In this document: in pieces, positions 1-5,211 of the stretch | Numbering within the stretch: position 1 is the first letter of the stretch | How the letters are laid out: each line of letters opens with the position of its first letter | DNA from: Bacillota bacterium | GTDB taxonomy: Bacteria > Bacillota > Dethiobacteria > SKNC01 | Length of the DNA: 7,036 nt | Reading direction: 5' to 3' | Assembly (NCBI GenBank): GCA_007121375.1 | Contig: SKLX01000068.1 | Span: 1-7,036, forward strand | Notes under the pieces: model-generated | Databases searched by the model: none | What the model was told of the DNA's origin: nothing | Seen by the model: the letters and a program-made list of their open reading frames with translations, nothing else | Position numbers and translations under genes: made by a program

Positions 1-292
1 CTTCTCCAAAAATAACCAAAATATAAAACAAAAACACAGCAATTATGGAACGGAAGATATTTATACTTAACAGCCTGTTGGCTATAAGTACATAAAAAAT
101 AATAACCAGAAAAGGCCTGAAGGGGTGAGTTCCCAAATAAATAAACACGGTGCCGATGAAAATGGAACCTGAAATTATAAATAAAACCAACCTCCTGGTA
201 TTTATTTCTATCCCATACATTGATTTAATGAGCAATATTATAAGAAAAGAATTAACTCCACCAACCAGGTAATTAAGTATAAAGTGCCCCAT
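1..292 (-). CDS. Polytopic membrane protein, N-terminal part (possible GHKL/AgrC-like sensor kinase), cut by the window edge
   Basis: The minus strand is open from an ATG at 290-292 to the left edge, giving 97 residues without a stop. A GGGAG ribosome binding site (300-304) lies 7 bases before the ATG. The product begins MGHFILNYLVGG and is strongly hydrophobic, with about three helices: residues 3-23, 35-53 and 59-95 (the last may be two). Short basic turns (NTRR at 31-34, HPFR at 56-59) separate them. An N-terminal block of closely packed helices without a signal peptide resembles the sensor part of AgrC/GHKL-type histidine kinases. No kinase domain is in the window, so this is inference; another small membrane protein or permease is possible. 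Direct repeats just upstream (325-374) may be its control region. Confidence 0.6.
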   Translation of the reverse strand, partial: MGHFILNYLVGGVNSFLIILLIKSMYGIEINTRRLVLFIISGSIFIGTVFIYLGTHPFRPFLVIIFYVLIANRLLSINIFRSIIAVFLFYILVIFGE

Positions 293-324
293 AGGATAAC
301 TCCCAGATTCGTTTTATTAATTAC

Positions 325-374
325 TTCTACAATTTATTATATATTTCTACAAATTATTATCTTTTCCTCTACAA
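325..374 (-). repeat. Three phased direct repeats upstream of the membrane-protein gene
   Basis: Read on the minus strand, TTGTAGAA occurs at 325-332 and again at 345-352, and TTGTAGAG at 367-374. The starts are 20 and 22 bases apart, about two turns of the helix each. The block ends about 30 bases before the ATG at 290-292. Tandem direct repeats with two-turn spacing are typical of LytTR-family regulator sites such as AgrA, though the core here is not the AgrA consensus. It could be a regulator site or a chance feature of AT-rich DNA. Confidence 0.4.
336..341 (-). promoter_or_regulatory. Possible -10 element for the left-edge membrane protein
   Basis: A perfect TATAAT on the minus strand lies between two of the three TTGTAGA repeats and about 44 bases before the ATG. 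No recognisable -35 hexamer is found at 16-18 bases. This would fit an activator-dependent promoter, but TATAAT arises easily in DNA this AT-rich. Confidence 0.25.
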
Positions 375-428
375 AAATCAGGCACTAAAAGGTTTTTCTT
401 AAAATTATTCCACAAGCATTTATTAGCC

Positions 429-608
429 TTAAATCAGTGCCACCCCTGTAATCATGGGTTCCAGGGCCCCCAGGGCTGTCAGGATAATCATTGGGAACTG
501 GAGCCATCCCTGTCCACTATAGCCTGCCATTATAAAAAATATCCATGTCCAGATAACCGTACCAAAAAGAAAATACCAGGGCTGAGGTTTTCTTTTTATT
601 TTAAACAT
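429..608 (-). CDS. Small two-helix membrane protein, probable N-terminal remnant of a CPBP-family intramembrane protease
   Basis: This reads as 59 residues from an ATG at 606-608, with AGGAG at 614-618 five bases upstream. An in-frame start 13 codons earlier lacks such a site. A basic start (MFKIKRKPQP) is followed by a helix at about 11-30 and a second at about 38-59, with the stop inside or right after the second helix. The pattern WYFLFGTVIWTWIFF, a GQG turn, then FPMIILTALGALEPMI resembles from memory the opening of CPBP (CAAX-type) intramembrane proteases. Those have 200 or more residues and catalytic EExxxR and FxxxH motifs, which are absent here and in any frame of the next 130 bases. 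It is therefore probably a truncated, inactive remnant, although the start signals are intact and a real small membrane protein cannot be excluded. Confidence 0.5.
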   Translation of the reverse strand: MFKIKRKPQPWYFLFGTVIWTWIFFIMAGYSGQGWLQFPMIILTALGALEPMITGVALI

Positions 609-635
609 ATATTCTCCTGCTCCTTCAATTGACAT

Positions 636-664
636 GTTATATAACAATAATTTTTATTTAGAAA
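636..664 (-). promoter_or_regulatory. Possible promoter of the small membrane protein
   Basis: Minus strand: -10 TATAAC (636-641, 5 of 6) and -35 TTTCTA (659-664, 3 of 6) with a 17-base spacer. The left arm of the inverted repeat at 642-652 fills part of the spacer. The -35 is weak. Confidence 0.3.
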
Positions 665-691
665 TCTTTATTAATTGTATAATTATTGTTA
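642..691. repeat. 11-bp inverted repeat between divergent genes (operator candidate)
   Basis: TAACAATAATT at 642-652 is the exact reverse complement of AATTATTGTTA at 681-691. The arms are 39 bases apart centre to centre. The left arm lies in the spacer of the possible minus-strand promoter and the right arm overlaps the possible -35 of the plus-strand fdhE-like gene. This would suit a shared regulator, but the region is so AT-rich that chance similarity is a real alternative. Confidence 0.35.
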
Positions 692-718
692 CATAAGAAT
701 TATTATTTATAGTATAAT
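688..718 (+). promoter_or_regulatory. Possible promoter of the fdhE-like gene
   Basis: A perfect -10 TATAAT lies at 713-718, with GTTACA (688-693, 4 of 6 to TTGACA) as a -35 at a somewhat long 19-base spacing. The implied start near 725 leaves a leader of about 48 bases. Another TATAAT at 678-683 is an alternative. Confidence 0.35.
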
Positions 719-757
719 ACTGTTATCCTGTTTTTCTGAAGGTCAAAAATTGAATGT

Positions 758-764
758 GAGGTGA
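758..764 (+). promoter_or_regulatory. Ribosome binding site that fixes the start of the fdhE-like gene
   Basis: GAGGTGA at 758-764 is an excellent Shine-Dalgarno match, 8 bases before the ATG at 773. The GTG at 761-763, which would start a reading frame four codons longer, is part of this site and has no site of its own at a workable distance. Confidence 0.75.
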
Positions 765-772
765 AAATTTAC

Positions 773-1783
773 ATGAATATTTCCCGGAGGAGTTTCCTGA
801 AACTATCTTGTTTAGCAGCCTTGACAGTAACCCTGACGGGCAAGCAGGGCTGTAAACTTGCTGCAGGACCTCCTGATTCTCCTGATCTGCCTGATTCCCC
901 GAAAATTGACACCCTGGAAAAGGAAATAGACACTCACCTGGAAAAAAATAAAAAGCTCAATAATACCTTCGAATTATATAAAGGAGTTCTGGCTGTCCAC
1001 CTGGCCTATATAGATAAAATAGATGTTCCCCTTGCCCTTACAAAAACAGAAATTATGGATTTATTTAAAAGGAACCAGTATGTCCTTAGTCAACACCAGC
1101 TAAAATTTGACCCTCCCGTCTTTAAGGAAATACTCCATTCCATTATCGGGGTCATGGAAGAAAAAAATACTGAAACCTCCGAGTCCCTTGCAAACTTGCT
1201 GGATACACAGGAATTTGAGAAGAATAATATCCAGGAATTTCTTAACAAAACTACTCCCTATGATAAGGTGGAAATGGAAAGATATATTCAAAAAATTGGC
1301 ATGGATAAAAGGACAGGGGTGGACAAGGAGCTTATCTCCTTTGTGACCTTTACCAGTGCCAGTCCATTTTACAAAAAGTGCCGGGAAGTAGTAACAGGCA
1401 TTACTGACTTTTCTTTATGGCAGCAGGGATTCTGCCCCGTATGCGGTCAAACCTCTACCATTGCCAAGCACAGGCATGAAGATGGAGCCCGCATAATGGA
1501 TTGCTGGTTGTGTCATGCCCAGTGGTACCACCCCCGAATGGAATGCCCCTATTGCGATAACAATGACCAGAAAAAGCTCCGCTTTTTCTATATTGGCGGA
1601 GACAATACCCGCCAGATCCATATATGTCAGGTCTGTAATCGCTACTTAAAAGTTATTGACGGCAGAGCTATGGAAAGTGAAACAATCCTGGAAGTGGAAG
1701 ATATCGCTACTGAGTATCTGGATGTGCTGGCCCAAAAGGAGGGGTACAACCCCCCTGCCCAAAATAGAAGTGTTCTTTATTAA
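773..1783 (+). CDS. fdhE: FdhE-like formate dehydrogenase accessory protein with a Tat signal peptide
   Basis: This is a 336-residue protein from ATG 773. Its C-terminal third is typical of FdhE, the rubredoxin-like iron-binding protein that helps mature or sulfurate molybdenum/tungsten formate dehydrogenases. Four CxxC pairs are visible: C221/C224 (FCPVCG), C244/C247 (CWLC), C258/C261 (CPYC) and C285/C288 (CQVC). The family pattern RYLKVID and a final ATEYLDVLAQKEGY follow. The N-terminus is unusual: residues 4-10 are SRRSFLK, an exact twin-arginine motif, followed by a hydrophobic stretch to about residue 22, a lone C at 27 with no good lipobox, and a Pro-rich linker near 32-43. Known FdhE proteins are cytoplasmic, so export is inferred from this signal. 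The E. coli protein has about 309 residues, so the extra length fits an added leader. No formate dehydrogenase gene is in the window. Confidence 0.85.
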   Translation: MNISRRSFLKLSCLAALTVTLTGKQGCKLAAGPPDSPDLPDSPKIDTLEKEIDTHLEKNKKLNNTFELYKGVLAVHLAYIDKIDVPLALTKTEIMDLFKRNQYVLSQHQLKFDPPVFKEILHSIIGVMEEKNTETSESLANLLDTQEFEKNNIQEFLNKTTPYDKVEMERYIQKIGMDKRTGVDKELISFVTFTSASPFYKKCREVVTGITDFSLWQQGFCPVCGQTSTIAKHRHEDGARIMDCWLCHAQWYHPRMECPYCDNNDQKKLRFFYIGGDNTRQIHICQVCNRYLKVIDGRAMESETILEVEDIATEYLDVLAQKEGYNPPAQNRSVLY

Positions 1784-1820
1784 CACGTATTCCGTTTATC
1801 ACTAACCCATACCTCCCTTT

Positions 1821-1860
1821 AAAGGGTAAGAAGTGTCCATTAGGGCATTTCTTACCCTTT
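1821..1860 (+). terminator. Long hairpin terminator after the fdhE-like gene
   Basis: The 12-base arm AAAGGGTAAGAA pairs perfectly with TTCTTACCCTTT. Allowing G-T pairs, the stem reaches 18 pairs (1821-1838 with 1843-1860) with an ATTA loop. A run of five T (1864-1868) follows on the plus strand. It lies 37 bases after the fdhE-like stop codon. Confidence 0.85.
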
Positions 1861-1932
1861 ATATTTTTACTGCTGTGCCAAAAACAATTATTTCTGCCAT
1901 ATTGGAACCTTAACATCTATAGCCCAAGCCAT
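1859..1932 (-). pseudogene. Short degenerate coding remnant resembling the C-terminus of UPF0145/YbjQ
   Basis: Two short minus-strand frames abut. ATG 1930-1932 gives MAWAIDVKVPIWQK and a stop at 1888-1890. In another frame, 1859-1900 gives MAEIIVFGTAVKI and a stop. The ending GTAVK is reminiscent of UPF0145/YbjQ proteins (E. coli YbjQ ends SGTAVKTRR), and a one-base shift near 1900 would join the halves. UPF0145 proteins have about 100 residues, and nothing upstream in this strand resembles the rest. A strong ribosome binding site (AGGAGGAAGGAG) precedes the ATG by 6 bases. It is most simply a gene relic; a genuine 14-codon peptide is less likely. The family match is from memory on a very short stretch. 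Confidence 0.3.
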
Positions 1933-1979
1933 TAGCCTCTCCTTCCTCCTCTTTTTTCCCACTCTTCTAATTATCCAGA

Positions 1980-2007
1980 AAAAATTGGCCCGCCTAAAGG
2001 GGCCAAA
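1980..2007 (-). terminator. Terminator of the Ada-type zinc-domain gene
   Basis: TTGGCCC (1986-1992) pairs with GGGCCAA (2001-2007) around an 8-base loop. On the minus strand the hairpin is followed at once by six T (1985 down to 1980). It sits 51 bases past the stop codon at 2059-2061. On the plus strand there is no T run, so it works in one direction only. Confidence 0.8.
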
Positions 2008-2058
2008 AAATTATGTAGTCTTTTTAAAAATTTCCAATTTGTCCTAGAAAATAAATTA

Positions 2059-2319
2059 TTATGCAGGCTTACAATGCTCGCAGGAGACATAACCGGCCCT
2101 TCTTCCTTCCTCAACTGAATCAAACCAGATCTCTTCCTTTATGTTTTTCGCATACCTGCATTCAGGACGGTGAAACTTTGAAGATCTTTCACTGGCCACA
2201 AATCTCCCCACCGGAGAAACTTTTGCCCTGCTTTTATCTTCCTTTTTTTTGGGCTTTAAAGTGCATACATACAGGGTGACAGGGACCAGGGCCAGGAGAA
2301 GCCACCAATATTTTTTCAT
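2059..2319 (-). CDS. Small membrane-anchored protein with an Ada-type zinc-binding domain
   Basis: This is 86 residues from ATG 2317-2319, chosen because GGAGG stands 7 bases upstream and a hydrophobic leader follows directly. A longer frame from GTG 2445 has no site at proper distance and adds an uncharacteristic sequence. Residues 4-21 form one helix, or an uncleaved signal anchor; C19 has no proper lipobox. A basic linker (KPKKK) follows, then a domain from about 40 to the end: FVASERSSKFHRPEC, SVEEGRRAGYVSC and EHCKP. This matches the metal-binding domain at the N-terminus of the Ada DNA-repair protein. The zinc ligands would be H50, C54, C80 and C83, with His in place of the methyl-accepting Cys38 of E. 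coli Ada, so it should hold zinc but not accept methyl groups. The DNA-binding and methyltransferase parts of Ada are absent. Its role is unknown, and the C-terminal domain is probably outside the membrane. Confidence 0.8.
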   Translation of the reverse strand: MKKYWWLLLALVPVTLYVCTLKPKKKEDKSRAKVSPVGRFVASERSSKFHRPECRYAKNIKEEIWFDSVEEGRRAGYVSCEHCKPA

Positions 2320-2390
2320 ATCCCAACCTCCAACCTTGATTAAAAGTGCTTGCCTACTATTAATGTGGTTGTTTACCTTCCTTAACCCTA

Positions 2391-2419
2391 AGTATACATT
2401 ATTTACCACAGTGCCACAA
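2391..2419 (-). promoter_or_regulatory. Promoter of the Ada-type zinc-domain gene
   Basis: Minus strand: -35 TTGTGG (2414-2419), a 17-base spacer, and -10 TATACT (2391-2396, 5 of 6). It lies in the 153-base gap after the lipid kinase gene and would give a leader of about 65 bases, so this gene can be transcribed alone. Confidence 0.45.
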
Positions 2420-2472
2420 GTACCATAATATTTACCCGCGGCCACTAAATAGTAGATTTTTATACCTCCTGC

Positions 2473-3381
2473 CTAACCCTGGGGAACCAGAAATTTAAGG
2501 GTCCCCGGCAAAATGCTTATTTTGACGGGGAGGTAACCTGAAAGCTCCCCATCGGCGTGAATTACAGCCCTTTCCCTGGCCCGGATTTCTATCCTTTGGG
2601 CCTTAACCTCCCTTACCTTTTTATGCTCCACATGCCTTCCGGAAAAGATTTTGGGCAGATTCCATAAAAGCTGCCCCTTCCCTATATCCCCTATAATACA
2701 CAGGTGAAAATAACCATCATTTAGGAGAGCGGAAGGCACTATGCACATCCCTCCCCCGTAATACCTGGCATTTCCCACGGCCAGGAGCAAACTTCTGGTG
2801 GTAATGGGTTCTTCCTCATCCAACACTATTTCCAGGTTAAGGTTTTGGTAGGTTAAAAGAACCTTAAGAAGGGCAAGAACATAAGCGGTTGTCCCCGAGG
2901 CCCACTTGAAGTTAAAGTTTATCTCCTGGGCCACCCGGGCATCAAAACCCACTCCCGCCACATTAAAAAAGTACCCATCATTAATTTTCCCCAGGTCCAG
3001 GGAGAGGGTTTTACAGTGGAATAAACCCCGAGCAGCTTTTAAAGGGTCTAAAGGAACTTTTAAAGACCGGTAGAAGTCACTTCCCGTGCCCGTAGGAATC
3101 ATGCCCAGGGTAAACTCCCTTATAACTTCTTCCGGCCTTTCCTCACCCCAGGCCAGGCCGTTTATCACCTCGTGGAGGGTACCATCCCCTCCCACGACAA
3201 TTATCCTGGTTATACCCCTTCCTTTTAGCTGTTGAGCAATTTGGGAGGCATGACCCCTCTTTTCTGTATAAATCTCCAGAAAATCCAGTTCTTTTTCTTC
3301 CATTATTCTTTTAGCCCGGGGCCAGATATCCTTTGTCCTGCCCCGGCCGGCCACAGGGTTGATAATAAAGGCTGTTTTCAT
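2473..3381 (-). CDS. Diacylglycerol kinase / YegS-BmrU-type lipid kinase
   Basis: This is 302 residues from ATG 3379-3381, a normal length for the soluble DagK family (about 300). These enzymes transfer phosphate from ATP to diacylglycerol or a related lipid at the inner face of the membrane. The family motifs appear in order: NPVAGRG (8-14), the nucleotide loop GGDGTLHEVINGL (64-76), PTGTGSDFYRSL (96-107), GVGFDARV (143-150), GNARYYGGGM (203-212), DG at 222-223, and ADGE (276-279). No signal or membrane helix is seen. A TTG at 3399 would add six residues but has no better ribosome binding site. I prefer the ATG, since MKTAFIINPVAGRG is the usual family opening, though its site (AAAGAG) is weak. 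The protein could be DgkB, which recycles diacylglycerol, or a YegS-like kinase; the sequence alone does not settle this. Confidence 0.9.
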   Translation of the reverse strand: MKTAFIINPVAGRGRTKDIWPRAKRIMEEKELDFLEIYTEKRGHASQIAQQLKGRGITRIIVVGGDGTLHEVINGLAWGEERPEEVIREFTLGMIPTGTGSDFYRSLKVPLDPLKAARGLFHCKTLSLDLGKINDGYFFNVAGVGFDARVAQEINFNFKWASGTTAYVLALLKVLLTYQNLNLEIVLDEEEPITTRSLLLAVGNARYYGGGMCIVPSALLNDGYFHLCIIGDIGKGQLLWNLPKIFSGRHVEHKKVREVKAQRIEIRARERAVIHADGELSGYLPVKISILPGTLKFLVPQG

Positions 3382-3437
3382 AATGCTCTTTTTATTCAAT
3401 TAAAATAATAAATAATCCTTCTTAATTTAAAATACTG

Positions 3438-3455
3438 CCTTAAATCGATTTAAGG
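3438..3455. repeat. 18-bp perfect palindrome between the 100-residue protein gene and the lipid kinase gene
   Basis: CCTTAAATCGATTTAAGG is perfectly self-complementary. It lies 17 bases after one stop codon and about 57 bases before the next start. As RNA it would fold to a 7-pair stem with a TCGA loop, extendable by one pair past a bulge. On the minus strand only a broken T stretch follows (TATTTT), so it would be a poor terminator. Its perfect symmetry suits a dimeric repressor site. Confidence 0.5.
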
Positions 3456-3471
3456 GCGATTTTTCTCTCTC

Positions 3472-3774
3472 CTAACCGGGGATCCATATTTTTTTAGCCT
3501 GGACTACCCGGGCACTCCCTTTAAATTGGAGCATTTCCGGTGACCTGGTATAAAAGACCAGGCCGTGCATCCCCGCCAGGTACTGATAGTGCTTCCTGAG
3601 CACCCCTCCCTGACTCACTACTATGAGAGGTTCTTCCTCTTTATCAATTAAATATCGAAAATCCTGGGGCTCCACTTCAACGATGGCTCCTGATGCTTTA
3701 ATGGCTTGGGCCACTACAGCACCCGCGGCGGCGGCTGCACCCGCGGCGCCTCCTCCCGCTGCTCCGTAGCTCAT
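3472..3774 (-). CDS. Conserved-looking 100-residue Gly/Ala-rich protein of unknown function
   Basis: It starts at ATG with an excellent AAGGAGGGG ribosome binding site 5 bases upstream, inside the 18-base gap after the radical SAM gene, so the two are almost certainly cotranscribed. Residues 4-23 are nearly all Gly and Ala (GAAGGGAAGAAAAAGAVVAQ), weakly hydrophobic and perhaps inserted in or packed against a membrane or oligomer. Residues 24-100 form a compact alpha/beta-like region: IKASGAIVEVEPQDF, then EEPLIVVSQGGVLRKHYQYL, HGLVFYTRS and a basic end AKKIWIPG. It has no cysteine and one histidine pair of no obvious catalytic pattern. I believe similar small proteins occur widely in bacteria but know no function. 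Partners are suggested only by the neighbouring radical SAM gene. Confidence 0.8.
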   Translation of the reverse strand: MSYGAAGGGAAGAAAAAGAVVAQAIKASGAIVEVEPQDFRYLIDKEEEPLIVVSQGGVLRKHYQYLAGMHGLVFYTRSPEMLQFKGSARVVQAKKIWIPG

Positions 3775-3792
3775 AAATGCCCCTCCTTTCTT

Positions 3793-4671
3793 CTATTGAT
3801 TTGGATTTAATCTCTCCCTCATGGGCTTCATATAACTCCTGGAAAGCTGGTATTTATCCCGTAAGGCGTTAACCATCTTATAAAGCTGTTCCTTGTATTC
3901 CTTGCCTGCACCGCCCTTTTTATAAAGGGCCTTAAAATCATAAAATATATGGGGGAACTCCTCCTCTACAAAATCCAGAAACTGAGAACGGGTTTTCCCC
4001 CTCAGGTAAAGGGCCCCCGGCAGCACATAATCAACCCCACAGTCCCTGGCCTGAAAAAACATCTGGTCAAAATTTTCTTCCTTATCGGTGATAAAAGGTA
4101 TTATAGGCATCACGTGGAGACCCAGGCTGGCCCTGGTCTTTTTAAATTCCTTTAAAAAAGAAAACCTTTCACCGCTACTGGAAGAACCGGGCTCAATTTT
4201 TCGGCGTATATCCTCCTCCACAGTGGTGATGGTGGCAGCAATGTTTATATAAGTCAGGCGGGATAACTGGTCAATAAGGTCAAAATCCCTGAGGACCAGC
4301 TTTGACTTGGTTGATATAATGGCAGGGTTTTTGTATTTTATTAACAGTTTAATTATCAGAGGCATCAGCTGGTACTTTTCCTCGGCAGGCTGGTAACTGT
4401 CGGTGACTCCCCCGATATTTATAACTTCCCTTTTCCAGGCGGGTTCCCTGAACTTTTTTTCCAGTTCCTCTACAATATTGACCTTAACGTGAATATCCCG
4501 GTAAAAGTCCCCGGATCCCAGGTACTCATGGGAATAAAGGGCGTAACAGTACCAGCAGCCGTGCTGACAACCCCGGTAAATATTCAGGTCCCAACCATAT
4601 GGAATTTTTCTTTTCATTTTGTTTAGGGGGCTTTTAACCCTTATCTCTTTAAAGGTTCTTTCTTTTTTCAC
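3793..4671 (-). CDS. Radical SAM protein, SplB-like (COG1533 type)
   Basis: This is 292 residues from GTG 4669-4671, with AGGAG 8 bases upstream. The radical SAM iron-sulfur motif is C35-x3-C39-x2-C42 in the context NIYRGCQHGCWYCYA, the form typical of the SplB (spore photoproduct lyase)-related group. Further group features are INIGGVTDSYQPAEEKY (85-100), ISTKS (119-123), INIAATITT (142-150) followed by a KIEPGSSSSGER segment, and MPIIPFITD (188-196). The family uses S-adenosylmethionine and a 4Fe-4S cluster for radical chemistry. True spore photoproduct lyases are about 340 residues with an extra conserved Cys; C211 is the only other Cys besides the motif, so this is a generic family member with unknown substrate. 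It heads the minus-strand run and is divergent from the oxidase-like gene at 4750. Confidence 0.88.
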   Translation of the reverse strand: MKKERTFKEIRVKSPLNKMKRKIPYGWDLNIYRGCQHGCWYCYALYSHEYLGSGDFYRDIHVKVNIVEELEKKFREPAWKREVINIGGVTDSYQPAEEKYQLMPLIIKLLIKYKNPAIISTKSKLVLRDFDLIDQLSRLTYINIAATITTVEEDIRRKIEPGSSSSGERFSFLKEFKKTRASLGLHVMPIIPFITDKEENFDQMFFQARDCGVDYVLPGALYLRGKTRSQFLDFVEEEFPHIFYDFKALYKKGGAGKEYKEQLYKMVNALRDKYQLSRSYMKPMRERLNPNQ

Positions 4672-4711
4672 GGTCCCCTCTCCTTTTCTTGATGTGTTTA
4701 ACTTAAATTAG

Positions 4712-4720
4712 TGTTAGAAT
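4712..4720 (+). promoter_or_regulatory. Extended -10 promoter of the flavoprotein pair
   Basis: TGT followed by TAGAAT (4715-4720, 5 of 6) forms an extended -10 element, which can work without a good -35. The best -35-like hexamer, TTGATG at 4689-4694, is 20 bases away. The start near 4727 would leave a leader of about 23 bases that just covers the ribosome binding site. Confidence 0.4.
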
Positions 4721-4749
4721 AGGGTTAAAGCTTTTCAAGGAGGAATTGG

Positions 4750-5211
4750 ATGGAAATGCCCCCGGAAGTATTAAAGTTACTGGATGAAAAAAAATTTTGT
4801 TCCCTGGCCACCAGCTACCAGGACCAGCCCCATATAAGCCTCATGAACTTTACCTATCTGCCCCAGGAGGGAGTAGTTATTCTAAGCAGCCGGCCCAATA
4901 CCACCAAAATCCACCATATAAAAAATAACCCGGCGGTAGCCCTTCTTCTTTTCAGCCCGGAGGAGAAAGAAGAACCTCCCTTAAGCTGCACCCTTTATGG
5001 TGCCGCAACCCTAACAGAAGGGAAAAAGGAAACTTTCTACCGGGAAGCCCACTACCAAAAAAACCGGGATATGGGACAGTTTATCATGGGAGAAGACATC
5101 AAGATAATTGTTGTGGACATAAAAAAGGCAGCCCTTACCGATGTAAACGACCGGGTACGCACCTGGTCGGAAAGCCCCACCCAGGAAAAAGAAGGTGAAA
5201 CCCGTGGATAA
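4750..5211 (+). CDS. Pyridoxamine 5'-phosphate oxidase-like split-barrel flavoprotein
   Basis: This is 153 residues from ATG 4750, with AAGGAGG 6 bases upstream. The layout is that of the single-domain PNPOx-like split barrel: a short helix (MEMPPEVLKLLDE), then FCSLATSYQDQPHISLMNF (16-34), VVILSSRPNTTKIHHIKNNPAVALLLF (42-68) and LSCTLYGAATL (78-88). The segment SRPNTTKIHHIKNNP is where such proteins usually bind the FMN phosphate. Members bind FMN, F420 or heme, and most are not vitamin B6 enzymes, so the substrate is unknown; FMN is the likeliest cofactor given the neighbour. A Lys/Glu-rich tail follows residue 140. The reading frame overlaps the start of the nitroreductase gene, so the two are translated together and may work together. 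Confidence 0.85.
   Translation: MEMPPEVLKLLDEKKFCSLATSYQDQPHISLMNFTYLPQEGVVILSSRPNTTKIHHIKNNPAVALLLFSPEEKEEPPLSCTLYGAATLTEGKKETFYREAHYQKNRDMGQFIMGEDIKIIVVDIKKAALTDVNDRVRTWSESPTQEKEGETRG

Noticed and set aside
761..772. GTG 761 as the start of the fdhE-like gene
   Set aside because: The GTG is part of the Shine-Dalgarno sequence serving ATG 773, and the extra residues KIY are not needed by the Tat signal.
2320..2445. Longer version of the Ada-type protein starting at GTG 2445
   Set aside because: It lacks a ribosome binding site at a usable distance (AGGAGG at 2465-2470 is 19 bases away), buries the signal anchor in the middle of the protein, and crosses the likely promoter at 2391-2419.
2465..2470. 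Isolated AGGAGG on the minus strand just after the lipid kinase gene
   Set aside because: No ATG, GTG or TTG lies 5-13 bases downstream, so no gene can be assigned to it.
3382..3399. TTG 3399 as the start of the lipid kinase
   Set aside because: The nearest purine-rich site is 17 bases away, and family members usually begin a few residues before the NPVAGRG motif, as ATG 3381 does.
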